64,000 nucleotides of DNA from Artemia franciscana (taxonomy: Eukaryota; Arthropoda; Branchiopoda; Anostraca; Artemiidae). Position 1 is the first letter of the stretch, and each line of letters starts with the position of its first letter. The position numbers and the translations under genes are program-made. Of the stretch, positions 44,365 to 56,215 are shown piece by piece. The stretch lies in the NCBI RefSeq assembly GCF_032884065.1, contig NW_027063379.1, positions 1,179,869-1,243,868 of the forward strand. Reading direction: 5' to 3'. Below the pieces are notes generated by a model. That model had not been told where the DNA came from, searched no databases, and worked only from the letters and a program-made list of their open reading frames with translations.

Positions 44365-44689
44365 CTGAAATTCACATGAATTTCACTTCAAAAATTAATT
44401 CTCACATTTACAGAACAGTTTTCTATAACAGTATTATAAACAGTATTCTATAGTCCAGGACAGGTATCAATTAAATCCTTTAAGAAGATTCTAGCCGTCA
44501 TGGACTGACAAAATAAGAAAAGTAAACATGGATTATTTGTGATAAATATAGTGATAAATATGGATTATTTGTAGGGAACGAAATAAAGAATTATAATTTT
44601 TTTTTGTTTTCTTTAATAGCGACAAAAAAGTCAATTCTTTTTTAATGGTTTTTGTGTGGATACTAAACTCGTCGGAGAAATAAATAGAA

Positions 44690-45091
44690 CTTGGAATTTC
44701 CGATCAAATAAGCCTCCTCTTAAATTGGAATGACAAACCCATCCACAATAACCTTATATGCCCCAGGACACAACTTACAGCCCTTTTCCAAATCTTAGGG
44801 GACTGTATCAACCTCAGAGAAATTGTTATATAAGACATGGACTTCATTTAACAAAAGGGCTATCTCAAAATGTTGGCAAGATACAGTTCGGGGGAAAGGG
44901 CGTTAGGAGGGCTAGTTGCCTTCTGATCACTTTGGACTCTTAAAAATAAAAATAAAAATTTCAAATCAAATGAGCCTCTATGAACGTTGATATGACCACC
45001 CCATCGAAAATAACCTTATATGCCCCTAGGTCACAATTTAAAACTCTTGCCCCCTAGATAGGTAGCATTGTCAGCCCCAGGAGCATTTTTA
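44690..45091. repeat. Monomer repeat region of D2, left part
   Basis: Matches 33900-34301. It is interrupted by the inserted element and continues at 46869-47640. Confidence 0.75.
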
Positions 45092-45097
45092 TATTTC

Positions 45098-45397
45098 ATT
45101 AAATAAAAAAAAACTTATTTTTTTAGATGAAAGTAAGGAACGACATTAAAACTTAAAACGAACAGAAATTACTCCGTATATGAAATGAGTTGTCCCCTCC
45201 GCAATCCCTCGCTCTTTACGCTAAAGCTTTTAATTGTTTTAAAAAGTAGAATTGTGGCAAAGAGTCAAACTTTAGCGTAAAGAGCGAGGGATAGCGGAGG
45301 GGACAACCCATTTCATATATGGAGTAATTTCTGTTCGTTTTAAGTTTTAATGTCGCTCATTATTCAGCTAAAAAAATTAGTTTTTTTTTTATTTAAT
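45098..45397. repeat. 300-bp long inverted repeat
   Basis: Arms of about 128 bp, roughly 90% paired, with a loop of about 42 bp (45228-45269). They include 'cgctctttacgctaaag' and its complement. Confidence 0.9.
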
Positions 45398-45803
45398 TTC
45401 TGAACGTTTTTGAATTAATGTATGTTTGGTTTTGGCTCTCCGCACATAAATTATTAAAATGAAATTTGTATATTGATTCTTTTTTTGGCTAAATGGCTTT
45501 CTCTTAGTTTTTGAGAAATAAGGGGTGGAGAAGGAGGCCTAGTTGCCCTCCAATTTTTCGGTTACTTAAAAAGGAAATTAGAACTTTTAATTTTTAACGA
45601 ACGTTTTTATTAGTAAAAAATATACGTAACTTAAGAATTAACTTACGCAACAAACTTTCATAACCTTATATTTTTATTATGTATACGAGGGGGTTTGTAC
45701 CCTCGTTAATACCTCGTTCTTTACACTAAATCGTAAGTTTTGTCCCAATTCTTTAAGAATCACCCCTGAATCAGAAAGGCCGTAGGATAAATAGTTGAAA
45801 TTA

Positions 45804-45881
45804 CTAAAAATACTTTAGCATAAAGAGCAAGGTATTTATCTCCTCCTAAATACCTCGCTCTTTATGCTAAAGTATTTTTAG
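45804..45881. repeat. 78-bp hairpin
   Basis: Arms 45804-45838 and 45847-45881 are reverse complements with one mismatch and an 8-base loop. It shares the 'ctctttatgctaaagtattt' theme of the larger hairpin. Confidence 0.9.
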
Positions 45882-46868
45882 AACCCCTGATATGCGTAAT
45901 AATCTCTGTTCGTTTTAAGTTTCAATGCTAGTTCTTCCTTTCATTTGAAAAAAAGGTCTTCATGTTTATTTTTCATTGTTTTCTTATAGTAATGCTAGAG
46001 AATCCTGCGCCCTTTTCATTGAATTTTTCTTCCCTCATGACAGAGACCTCCAAGGAAAGATCCTCCAACATAGCCTTCTCTCCTCAGCCTCACCCCCAAA
46101 CAAAATAAAATCACCCTGAGAACGTCTGTACACTTCCCAATAACCATTACTATATGTAAACACTGGTCAAAGTTTGTAACTTGCAGCCCCACCCCCAGGG
46201 ATTGTGGGGGAGTGTCATCCCCAAAGACATAGTTATTATGGTTTTCGACTATGCTGAACAAAATGCCAATCTAAAAATTTTGATCCGTTGACTTTGGGAA
46301 AAAAATGAGCGTGGGAGGGGGCCTAGATACCCTCCAATTTTTTTGGTCACTTAGAAAGGGGACTAGAATTTTTCATTTCCGTTAGAATGAGCCTTCTTGC
46401 GACATTTTAGGACCACTTGGTCGATACGATGACCCCTGGGGAAAAAAAGAAAAAACAAACAAACAAATAATGACGCGCCCGTGATTTGTCTTCAGGCAAA
46501 AAATACAAAATTCCACATTTTTGTAGATAGGAGCTTGAAACATCTACAGTAGGGTTCTCTGATACGCTGGATTGAAGTTTCTGCTATAGGGTTCTCTGAT
46601 ACACTGAATGCGATGGTGTGATTTTCGTTAAGATCCTATGACTTTTAGGGGGTGTTTCCTCCTATGTTCCTAAAGAAGGCAAATTTTCTCAGGCTCGTAA
46701 CTTTTGATGGGTAAGACTAAACTTGATGAAACTTATATATTTAAAATCACCATTAAAATGCAATTCTTTTGATGTAGCTATTGATATCAAAATTCAATTT
46801 TTTAGAGTTTTGGTTACTATTGAGCCGGGTCGCTCCTTACTACAGTTCGTTACCACCAACTGTTTGAC

Positions 46869-47700
46869 AGGGATTATTTTGAACAACGTTGCTCTCTCAA
46901 AATTTCCATTCGATATACTTGGGAAAAAGAGGGCATGGAGGGGCTGTTGCTCTTCAATCACTTTTGACTCATAAGATAGGGAAACTAGAACTTCCAATTT
47001 CTTATAAAACAAGCCTCCTTCAAAGTTGATATGACCACCCCTTCTAAAATAACCTAATATACCCCCAGAGCAAAATTTATAGTCCTTTTCCGTAAGCTTT
47101 GGGGTCCAGTGTAAACCACAAAGGAAGTGTTATATGACAAGTGGACTATTTTTAACAAAAAAAAACTATCTCAAAATTCTGATCAGATATATTTTGGGGG
47201 AAGGAAGCTAGAGGGGCTAGCAGCACTTTAAACGATTTAGCAAAGAAAACTTTTAATATCCAATCAGCCTCTTCCAGCGTATATATCACCACCCCTTCAA
47301 AAATAACCTTATATACCCCTAGGGCAAAACTTACAACCATCGTCCCCCAAGCTCCAGGGGCCTATTGCCCTCCAGTCACTTTTGGCTCTTAAAAACAAAA
47401 CTATAATTCTAAATTATCAATCAAACGACCATCCTCCAAAGTTGACATGATCACCACTTCCATAATAACTATAGGCCCCAAGGCGAAAATGGCAGCCCTA
47501 AAGAAAGGGGGGGGGGGGCTGTGTAAGCCCAAGAGGCATAGTTATATGACACATCGACTATCTGCAAGAAAGAGTGCATAGGCTTCTGTAACCCTCTAAT
47601 AAATTTTAACTCTAAAAAAATTAAACTGGAATAATTAAATATAACTTTGGCTTAAATATAAAACATTTCAAAGTTCTGTTTTTACAAGGGATCAGACGAA
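46869..47700. repeat. Monomer repeat region of D2, right part
   Basis: Resumes at 'gacagggattattttgaaca' and matches 34310-35100, with a G-run at 47506-47518. No gene. Confidence 0.75.
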
Positions 47701-47771
47701 AAGCAAAACAATCAGAAGTTGCAGCCCTCTTCATATGTTGATCAATATTTTTTCCTTATTAATTCTATATA

Positions 47772-47777
47772 TTTATT
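47772..47777 (-). terminator. AATAAA polyadenylation signal after module E (D2)
   Basis: Same position relative to the stop codon as 35212-35217. Confidence 0.35.
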
Positions 47778-47910
47778 GATTTTTAAGACAAAATTGAGTA
47801 ATCAAATGCAATATCAAAGAAAAAAGTGTGGACGTAGCTAAATGGTGGTATGCCTGACCCTCCTGTTCCACTTAAAACTTTTCCATATTTTAGCAAGACT
47901 TTTCATCTAT

Positions 47911-48648
47911 CTATCTTTTGTCTGTAGAGCATAGGGGTTTCTGCTTGCAAAAATCAGACACAACAAAAAGTGGAAATTCAAGTTTATCATTGGTAAAATA
48001 TTTACCCTGAAAAATGAATCAAATGAAAAGTATTACATACACAAGAGCTACACTCCATGTAGGACTATTATTCAAATTTTTAACATTTGAAAGTGGTTTT
48101 TTTTGCAAATATTCATCACAGTCACTAATTTTAAACTGGATATATTCGAGGCTAATTAACACAAGCAGCATTAGAACGGATTAAACAATGGAAAAAAATA
48201 ACAGAAAAATATGTTATTAAAGCAATAAATGAGTTTATCAGGAGAAGGGAGTACACTGTCAGGGTAAGATGTTTTATTTTGAAAACTAGCATATATTAAG
48301 TAATTCATTAACCACAGAAATGACTTTACAACCCCCTTCCCTCCTTAGTGTGCTAATATATACCCTGAATTGCATATATGCAATACATTTTCTATTATTT
48401 TGAAAAATATTAGAAAAATTTGTGTTATAAACAGTTATAACGAAATCTCGACAAAATAGACATTACACTACCGACCCCTGTAAGTAATTACAGATCTCGT
48501 TAAGTGAAAGTATAAAACGCCCATAAAAGTCTTATTATTTCAAAATATTATTTTTACTAAAATTGGACAATTGACCAGATTTAGTGATACTTCCTGATAC
48601 ATTAATTTTGAACTCAATATTTTAAACACAAGTTTCACTGAGTCATAA

Positions 48649-48725
<77 letters not shown>

Positions 48726-48843
48726 GAGCCTTTTTTCTTGATGGGATCATTCTGAATCCCACAAATAAAAGGAGTATAGTATCCATCAGTGTCTCTGAAA
48801 CTTTGTGCATAAGTGAAGGACCTTACTCCCATGAGAACCGTGA
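47911..48843 (-). CDS. Putative 3' exons B-E (block D2)
   Basis: Module B (48843 down to 48725, 119 nt) has the same acceptor and donor as in D1 and an in-frame 9-nt deletion removing three codons after GVRS. It codes VLMGVRSFTYAQSFRDTDGY and on to KKGS. Module E (48006 down to 47911) codes GKYFTNDKLEFPLFVVSDFC, then KQKPLCSTDKR and TAG, with one amino-acid change from D1. The frame stays open across both modules. The intron is 718 nt. Confidence 0.45.
48651..48722. repeat. 72-base poly(T) tract
   Basis: An uninterrupted T-run next to the donor of module B in D2. Confidence 0.95.
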
Positions 48844-49899
48844 CTGAAAAAATAAACTTTAAAATGTCTTGTAAATTATACGGCAAGGATGTTTTCTTTG
48901 AAGATCTTATTATTGACCCAATGGATTGAAATATGTGAAGCTATGATATACATTATCATAATTTAAAGACTGTGATTTTTTTTTTTTAATAAAGAGTGAT
49001 TTCTCAGACTGAATAAAATAGTTGACAGCTATGAATATAAAACCAGATGTAAAAAAAATCTTTGACAACTTTAAAAGATAAGATAAAACTAGACTTATCA
49101 TTGTCAAAGGGAATATGAAAGTATTGTGCAGAACGAAAAGAGGAGCGCCAAGTAAAAGGTTAAGAAATGTATTTACTAATAGAGGTGGTAAATGAAAGAG
49201 GAACGAGGTGTAGAGGGGGCTAGGAATAGAGAGAAAAACAGAGGGATGATGTAAGAGATAGAATAGAAGATATTTACGATTATTTGGATCTTACTTTCGC
49301 AAAATATTCATTTAGTATTTTACTGTAATTTTCCATTTAGTTTATTAATCAGAAAGGAAACCAAACCATTAATTTTTGTATATTTTTCTTTATCTAGGAG
49401 TCTTTTGAAAGCTCGCATGAACGATTTGCCAAAATCCCTAATTTCAAATCAACAAGTAAATCAATTAAAATATTATGTTTCTCAATCCAATAACGGAGCT
49501 CAAACCCCAACCACAAACCCAAAGAAAAGATTTAAAGAAATAAGCTAATGTCAAAAATTTCCTTCAGTGATTTTCCGCAGATGAAAAGTCCGTAGAGAGT
49601 AAGGGGTTTTCCAGCGGAATTTTCTTACGGAAAAGATTTTCCGCAAAACAGATTTTGCTTCAAATGTTGTTTTTTTTTTTTTGTTCGATTTTTTGGTTTA
49701 ATTTTTTTTACAGTAGATTGGTGGAGATCCCAGTCGAAACATACAATTTTACTGTTATAGAAATGCAAAACAAATTATGAAAATATAATTAGACAGATGA
49801 AAAAGATAAATTCTAGGCTATTGATTATTAACAAAACTGACTCGTTAGGTTCAATCACTTCAAAAAAGACAGTAATCAATCAGTGGATCAATATTTAAA

Positions 49900-50121
49900 A
49901 AGCTCTAGCAAAATTGTAAGAATCAATAGATTGATTTAAAAGGAAAATCAGAGGCTTAATGCCCGTTGGGATTTAAAATAATAGCTCTGAGCCACGATGC
50001 CCTTCTAAATATGAAAATTCATTGAGATCCGATCACCCACTCGTGAGTTACATATACCTATTTTATTCTAATTTTCCTCTCCCTTCAGCCCCCCAGATGG
50101 TCGAATCGGGGAAAACAACTT
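49900..50121 (+). mobile_element. Double-hairpin element E3, truncated single-monomer form
   Basis: Begins at 'agctctagcaaaattgtaag', lacking the 5' hairpin, and ends near 'gatggtcgaatcggggaaaa'. Corresponds to E2 of D1. Confidence 0.6.
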
Positions 50122-50438
50122 TTAAAGTTATTTTTAAATTTTGTCTTAAATATAATTTAATTGATGTGTTTCTTTCCGTTGTTTTACTTTTTGCATCATC
50201 TTTTCTGTCTTTCATAACATAATTTAAACTATGGTATCTAAACATTTCTGAATTAAGTTGATATCCTTCATTTAATTGACAGAAATTCATTGACAAACTA
50301 AATAATTTGTCGTCATTTTTTTCTTTCTCGCCTCTAATGGATTTGTGTCTTTAGGCGAATTTAAAACAGGTAGATTTTAGAATTAAAATCAAGTTGGTGG
50401 CTTTAGAATAAAAGAGTTAAGAGCCATGGCTAATTGAA

Positions 50439-52898
50439 ACAAGAGCCAAGAGCTCATATGGTATGAGCTCTAACAAAATTCTATGAATCAATAGATTGAT
50501 TTAAAAAGGAAAATAAGAGGCTTAATACCGGTCAGGATTTAAAATAAGAGCTCTGAGTCACGATGTCCTTCTAAATATCAAAATTCATTAAGATCCGATC
50601 ACCCAATCGTAAGTTATAAATACCTAATTTTTTCTAATTTTTCCTCTCCCTTTAGCCCCCCAGATGGTCCAATCTGGGAAAACGACTTTATCAAGTCAAA
50701 TTGTGCAGCTCCCTAACACGCCTATCAATTTTCATCGTGCTAGCACGTCAAGAAGTACCAAACTCGCCAAATCACTGAACCCCTCCCCCCAACTCCCCCA
50801 AAGAGATCGAATCCAGTACGATTCTGTCAATCACGTATCAAGGACATTTGTTTATTCTATCCACCAATCTTCATCCCGATTCCTACACTCCAAGTGTTTT
50901 TCCAAGATTTCCCCCTCCAACTCCCCCAAATGTCAAACGATCTGGTCGGAATTTGAAATAAAAGCTCTGAGACATAAAGTCTTTCTAAAAATCATATTTC
51001 ATTATGATCCGATTATCTATTCATAAGACAAAAATACCCCAATTTTCGCGTTTTCCAAGAATTCCAGTTTCCCCTCCGACTCCCCCCAACGTCAGAGGAT
51101 CAGGTCGGAATTTAAAATAAGAACTTTAAAGCACCAGATCCTTCTAAATATCAAATTTCATTAAGATCTGATCACCCTTTTGTAAGTTACAAATACCTCA
51201 ATTTTCAAAATTACCCCCCCCCCGCCAATTCCACCAAAGAGAGCAGATCTGGTCCGGTTATTTCAGTCACGTATATTAGACAGGTTTTTATTCTTCCCAT
51301 CCAGTTTCAACCTGATCTCACCGCTTTAAGTATTTTCTAAGATTTCCGGTCCCCCCCCCCCCAATACGCTTGATCCGATTGAGATTTTAAATAAGAGATC
51401 TGAGTTACGAGGTCCTTCTAAATATGAAGTTTCATGAAGATCCGATCACTCCTTCGTAAGTTAAAAATACGTCATTTTTTCTTATTTTTCAGAATTAACC
51501 CCCCCCCCCCAATAGATCGGATCCGTTCCAATTATGTAAATCACGTATGTAAGACTTCTGCTTATTTTTCCCACCAAGTTTCATCCCGATCCCTCCAATC
51601 TAAGCGTTTTCTATGATTTTAGGTTCCCCCACCCCAAACTTCCCCCAACGTCACCAGATCCAGTCAGGATTTAAAATAAAAGCTTTGAGACACAATATCC
51701 TTCTAAATATCAAATTTCATTGAGATCCGATAACAAGTTCGTAAGTTAAAAATACCTCATTTTTTCTAATTTTTCAGAATTAACCCCTCCTCCAACTACC
51801 GCAAAGAGAGCATATCCGTTCCGGTTATGTCAATCATGTATCTAGGACTCGTGATTATTTTTTCCACCAAGTTTTATCCCGATCCCTCCACTCTAAGTGT
51901 TTTTCAAGTTTTAGGTTTCCCCCTCCCAACTCCCCCCTCCCAATGTCACCAGGTCTGGTCGAGTTTAAAATAAGAGCTCTGATCCACAATATACTTCTAA
52001 ATATCAAATTTCATTGAGATCTCATTACCTGTTCGTAAGTTAAATATACCTTATTTTTTCTAATTTTTCGGAAATACCCCCCCCCCCAACTATCCCAAAG
52101 AGAGCGGATCCGTCCCGTTTATGTCAATCATGTATTTAGCACTTGTGTTTATTTTTACCACCAAGTTTCATCCCGATCCCTCCACTCTAAGTGTTTTCCA
52201 AGTTTTAGGTTTCCCCCTCCCAACTCCCCCCGCCCAATGTCACCAGATCCGGTCGGGATTTAAAATAAGAGCTCTAAGACACAATATCCTTCTAAACGTC
52301 AAATTTAATTGAGATCCGATCACCTGTTCGTAAGTTAAAAATACCTCATTTTTTCTAATATTTCAGAATTACCCCCCCCCCCCAAACTACCCCAAAGAGA
52401 GCAGATCCGTTCCGATTATGTCATTCATGTATCTGGGACTTATGCTTATTTTCCCCATCAAGTTTCATCCCGATCCCTCCACTCTAAGTGTTTTCCAAGA
52501 TTTTAGGTTTCCCCCCTCTAACTCCCCCCAATGTCATCAGATCCGGTTGGGATTTAAAATAAGAGCTCTGAGACACAATATCATTCCAAACATCAAATTT
52601 CATTAAGATCCCATCACCCATTCATAAGCTAAAAATACTTCATTTTTATATTTTTTCCAAATTAACCGGCCCCCCACTTCCCCCCCCCCCAGATGGTCAA
52701 ATTGGGAAAACAACTATTTCTAATTTAAGCTGGTCCCGTCGCTGATACGTCTGCCAAATTTCATCGTCCTAGCTTACCTGGAAGTGCCTAAAGTAGCAAA
52801 ACCGGGACCGACAGACAGACAGACCGACAGACAGACCGACGGACCGACAGAATTGGCGATTGCTATATGTCACTTGGTTAATACTAAGTGCCATAAAA
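50439..52898 (+). mobile_element. Double-hairpin element E4 with eight monomers
   Basis: Starts acaagagccaagagctcata with the 5' hairpin and ends with CACTTGGT-taat-ACTAAGTG (one mismatch in the stem) and gccataaaa. The monomer phrase 'gatttaaaataagagctc' or a variant starts near 50536, 50951, 51112, 51382, 51668, 51964, 52257 and 52551; the last five lie 286-296 bp apart. The empty site lies at about 63833. Confidence 0.8.
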
Positions 52899-53011
52899 AC
52901 CCAAGACCAATAGTCTGAGTAAGAGGCAAAGCTGGCAAAAGCCATTTAGTTTTGAAGCATCAGGGTAATAAAAAATTTTTAAGGATTTTCAAGAAAAAAC
53001 TCGTACCTTAC

Positions 53012-53061
53012 CCTGAACATAAGACGATACTCATCATCTACGGTTTCAACAAACTCAAACT
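53012..53061 (-). CDS. Putative exon A (block D2)
   Basis: A 50-nt module coding FEFVETVDDEYRLMFR and ending TTCAGG|GTAAGG. Three amino-acid changes from the D1 copy, no indel. The same upstream stops are present. Confidence 0.28.
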
Positions 53062-54109
53062 CTTATTATCCATGGTCAACCCCCTCGAAGGAGAAATAGA
53101 AGCTACAATCCTTCACTTTTCTTACTGAAAAATGCCATGTTCTTAATTATATTTAAAGTTTACTTTTTACCTGGCTTTGAAATAACATTTTACAAGGTAA
53201 TAACCATTAAAAAGTTTATAATATTTTTTTCTTGCTTATATAAAAGGAGTAATTCTCAAAACAAGCTATATCATTTTACTGCGACATTTTACGTGAAGTC
53301 TCTAGGAATAAGAAAGAAATTTTATAATTTATGAAAATATGTCAATTCTGTACATAGCTACAGGCACAAGGATATTTCTCATGAGTGGCTTACCGAAAGA
53401 ATTGGGGGGTAGGGGGCTATTGAACAATTTAGGAACTGTTTGACTATAGCTTTTGCAGAAAGAAAACAGACCCTATATTGTGAAATATAATGTGAAAAAA
53501 GCAATAAAGAATCTACAGTAGACAGTTTTGAGAATTTAATGCGACCGTTCAAACTTGAAGTTTGCAAAATTCTTATTAAAAAAACAACAAAAAGTGAACA
53601 TTAACAAAAAACTGTATGCATTTACTGCTTTAAGAAAATGGTAAAACTAACGCGGTGAGAAAAACAGTAGTATATGCAACAAACTTTAGAGATTATACAT
53701 CGAATTTGGAAAGAATATAACACAATGATGAAGAGTGATCGAGGATTTAAAAAAAAAAATTATAGTACGTATGGAATTTTTACTTTCCTTTTAAGCGAAT
53801 GACATCTATTTATTTGAAAAGATAAATAGGGGTAAATGCTGTTGAAATGTATATAATATAAATGAAACCAGAGAAAAGGAAGATGTTGATAGAATAGCAT
53901 TGGGTCTAGCAAAACCTGATTTTAATTATTATGTTTTGAGTTGAAGAAACAAAATGATAGAATAATGGGCTCAGCCATCATATTCACTCGTTAGCTTTAT
54001 CATTTAATTTATATCATTTTATTTATATTTACAAGCGTAGTTTGATTTTGAATATGATGTAAAGAAACACATATCAGCGATAGCTGTCAAGTTTTTGCTA
54101 TTAAACCTG

Positions 54110-54131
54110 TCTACTACTACTACTACTACTT
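54110..54131. repeat. (CTA)n microsatellite
   Basis: About seven CTA units, present in D2 only. Confidence 0.9.
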
Positions 54132-54560
54132 ATCCAAACAATACTAACATAAAGTTGTGATGGCACGTTGGGATTGGAAATACAACAAATCTGTCATTTA
54201 TAAGAATCTGATATTGCCATCTATATTCTTTATAAAAAACAAACGTATATCTGAAACATAGGTAGCGTTGACTATGAAATGCCAGTAAAATTATATTATC
54301 AATTGTCATATTTTATACTTATGAATTTAACACGAAATATTCATTTTTGCCTCAAAAATTTGGCATATCCGATTCATTGTATCCACAATATTTTATATAG
54401 ACCTGACAAAAAAAAATTTGAAGTCTATTCTGGCAAAAAAAAAAAATTACGAAATCATCAGTAAATACTAGTTGGAAATTTTCAATTTCAATTAAACACG
54501 GAATATAACACACATATTCCAATATATTAAAACGAATGCATCAATTAAGGGTAAGAAAAA

Positions 54561-55569
54561 AAGATACAACGGTAAATTTTATAAAAAGAATTTTTGTAAA
54601 GTTTTCTTACATAATAAATGCCTCAATTACCCTTCTCCAATGATTTTGTCATATTTAACCCTAGAACTATCTCATTTAATCAATGCAATCACACCCCTAT
54701 GTTTCTATATTTAACTGATTATATTCTTTTTGTATAATAAATAATACAGAAAATAATTTTAAAATGGAGATAAAAATACAAGTAAATGGGATTAGCTTAT
54801 TAGCAATGAGGTTGAGATTAGCTGATTATGTGATTAGCAGAAACATCCTGAATATCATAAAAAAGACGAGGGAGGATTTGCACATTAATTGATTTGTATA
54901 TTGGAAAAGACCATAAAAACAGATCGACAGGGATGTTCACCTTGTTCTATTCAGGTATCAAAATACTATATAATGAACTACCACAACCGGTTTCCCTTCC
55001 TTTAATGATGTACTGTTGGTTTGCAGACTATTATTTGTTATTCAGATGGCCAATAATTAAATTTTAATCTAGTTGGAGTTAATGTGCATTTTATATAAGG
55101 CTTAAATACCTTACTCACCCCCGATCTTCTGTCAACAAAAGTACTAAGAGCCTCGCAAAAGCATGCGCAGTCAAATGTAGAATTACTGCCAGCATGCAAT
55201 CCTCTTTAAGGGGATTACAATAGAACTCGGCGACTCGATGACATTACGTCCCTGTAAAACAATAATAAATGTTTAGCACCTGTCCCTTACAAGAGGTAAA
55301 GTTTTAGATCAGTTCAGTTCACTCGGGTTTATAAAAAAAAAAATTATAGTAGTTATAACATACATAATCTCTCATCTCTATGCAACAAATGCATGCTGAG
55401 TCCCTTATTGCTTCAAAACTAAATACACAGTATGGCTCTGCCTCCACTTCTCGATACAACTATGGCCCCTACCAACTAAAACATCCTTACAAGTTCCCGC
55501 CTTTTCATCCAGGAGTAAACCACTCCAATCCTCACACAAAAAAACTCAATTATGGCTAAAATCACATAA
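54561..55569. other. No gene seen
   Basis: AT-rich. It holds a roughly 50-bp repeat (55213-55262, ...ctcg.tgactcgatgacatt) also found at 59718-59768, and little else. Confidence 0.35.
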
Positions 55570-55850
55570 ATATTTAAATTCTTTATTCAATTAAAACTAG
55601 TTCAAAACAAGATAATTTTTTATTCTCTTTTTGAAAGAAGCAAGGCAGCTCCTACCTCTCAGTTCAAGCGGTAGGGTATTGTAAGCCTTAGCGCAGACGA
55701 TGTCAGGCGAAAAATCCAGCCTCATTGTTGGCTTATGTCGATTATGGATCTGTGCAGATAGTCTTGTAAGTGGAAGATTCTGTTCGGCTACCAAACGGGA
55801 GAGATTCCTAAAAGGCGGTGGAATCAAGCCGGAAAGGAATCTTAAAGGAA
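55570..55850 (-). mobile_element. LINE 3' fragment, minus strand
   Basis: A 76-residue frame (55827 down to 55597) reads LPLTRLSAQIHNRHKPTMRL, then FSPDIVCAKAYNTLPLELRG, then SFKKRIKNYLVLN. This is the standard C-terminal end of non-LTR reverse transcriptases ('..aYN.LP...R....FK..lK.yl'). The rest is missing (5' truncation). Confidence 0.7.
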
Positions 55851-55854
55851 AAAA

Positions 55855-56215
55855 ACAGCATGTATTTCAAACATAGGTAGCGTTGACAGTAAAATAAGTG
55901 TCGGTCAAAATAAAAATAAGTGTCCGGTCAAAATAAAATAAGTATCAATTTTTATATTTTATAGTTGAGAATTTACTACAAATATTGTATTTCGTTTCAA
56001 AAATTTGGTATATTTGATTAGTTGCTTCCAAAAATATTTAATACGGACTTGGAAAAAATTTAATTGTCTATTTTGGCAAAAAATCAGTAAATACTAGTAT
56101 AAAATTTTCAATTTCAATTTAAATGTACTTAACATCAAATATAGGATACAAGTTCACAATATTTAATAATGTATGCATTAATTAAGGGTGAGAAAAAGTG
56201 ATTCAAAGCTAAATT
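55855..56215. repeat. Partial third copy of the block near 41.7-42.0 kb
   Basis: Matches 41690-42010 and 54235-54550 (aaacataggtagcg..tgac, then 'atttggtatatttgatt'). Diverged. Confidence 0.6.

Larger units (their letters stand above)
45092..46868. mobile_element. 1.78-kb non-coding insertion with long hairpins
   Basis: Present in D2, absent from D1, where the same flanks meet at about 34304-34312 (...catttttatatgtcacaggg). It starts with a 300-bp hairpin (arms about 45098-45227 and 45270-45397), contains a second hairpin (45804-45881), and ends with an imperfect hairpin (CAGTTCGT/ACCAACTG, about 46847-46866). No coding capacity. The terminal hairpin without clear target duplication suggests a Helitron-like non-autonomous element; this is inference. 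Confidence 0.65.
42885..54560. repeat. Segmental duplication, copy D2
   Basis: Second copy of 32114-42000. Relative to D1 it gains a 1.78-kb element (45092-46868) and element E4 (50439-52898) and lacks D1's 37.8-39.9 kb. The left edge falls inside the 3' end of the double-hairpin element (gcaaaaccgggacagacaga). Confidence 0.85.

Noticed and set aside
30300..52700. C-run-containing repeat units read as a CRISPR array
   Set aside because: Units are about 295 bp without short repeat/spacer structure, and the DNA is clearly eukaryotic.
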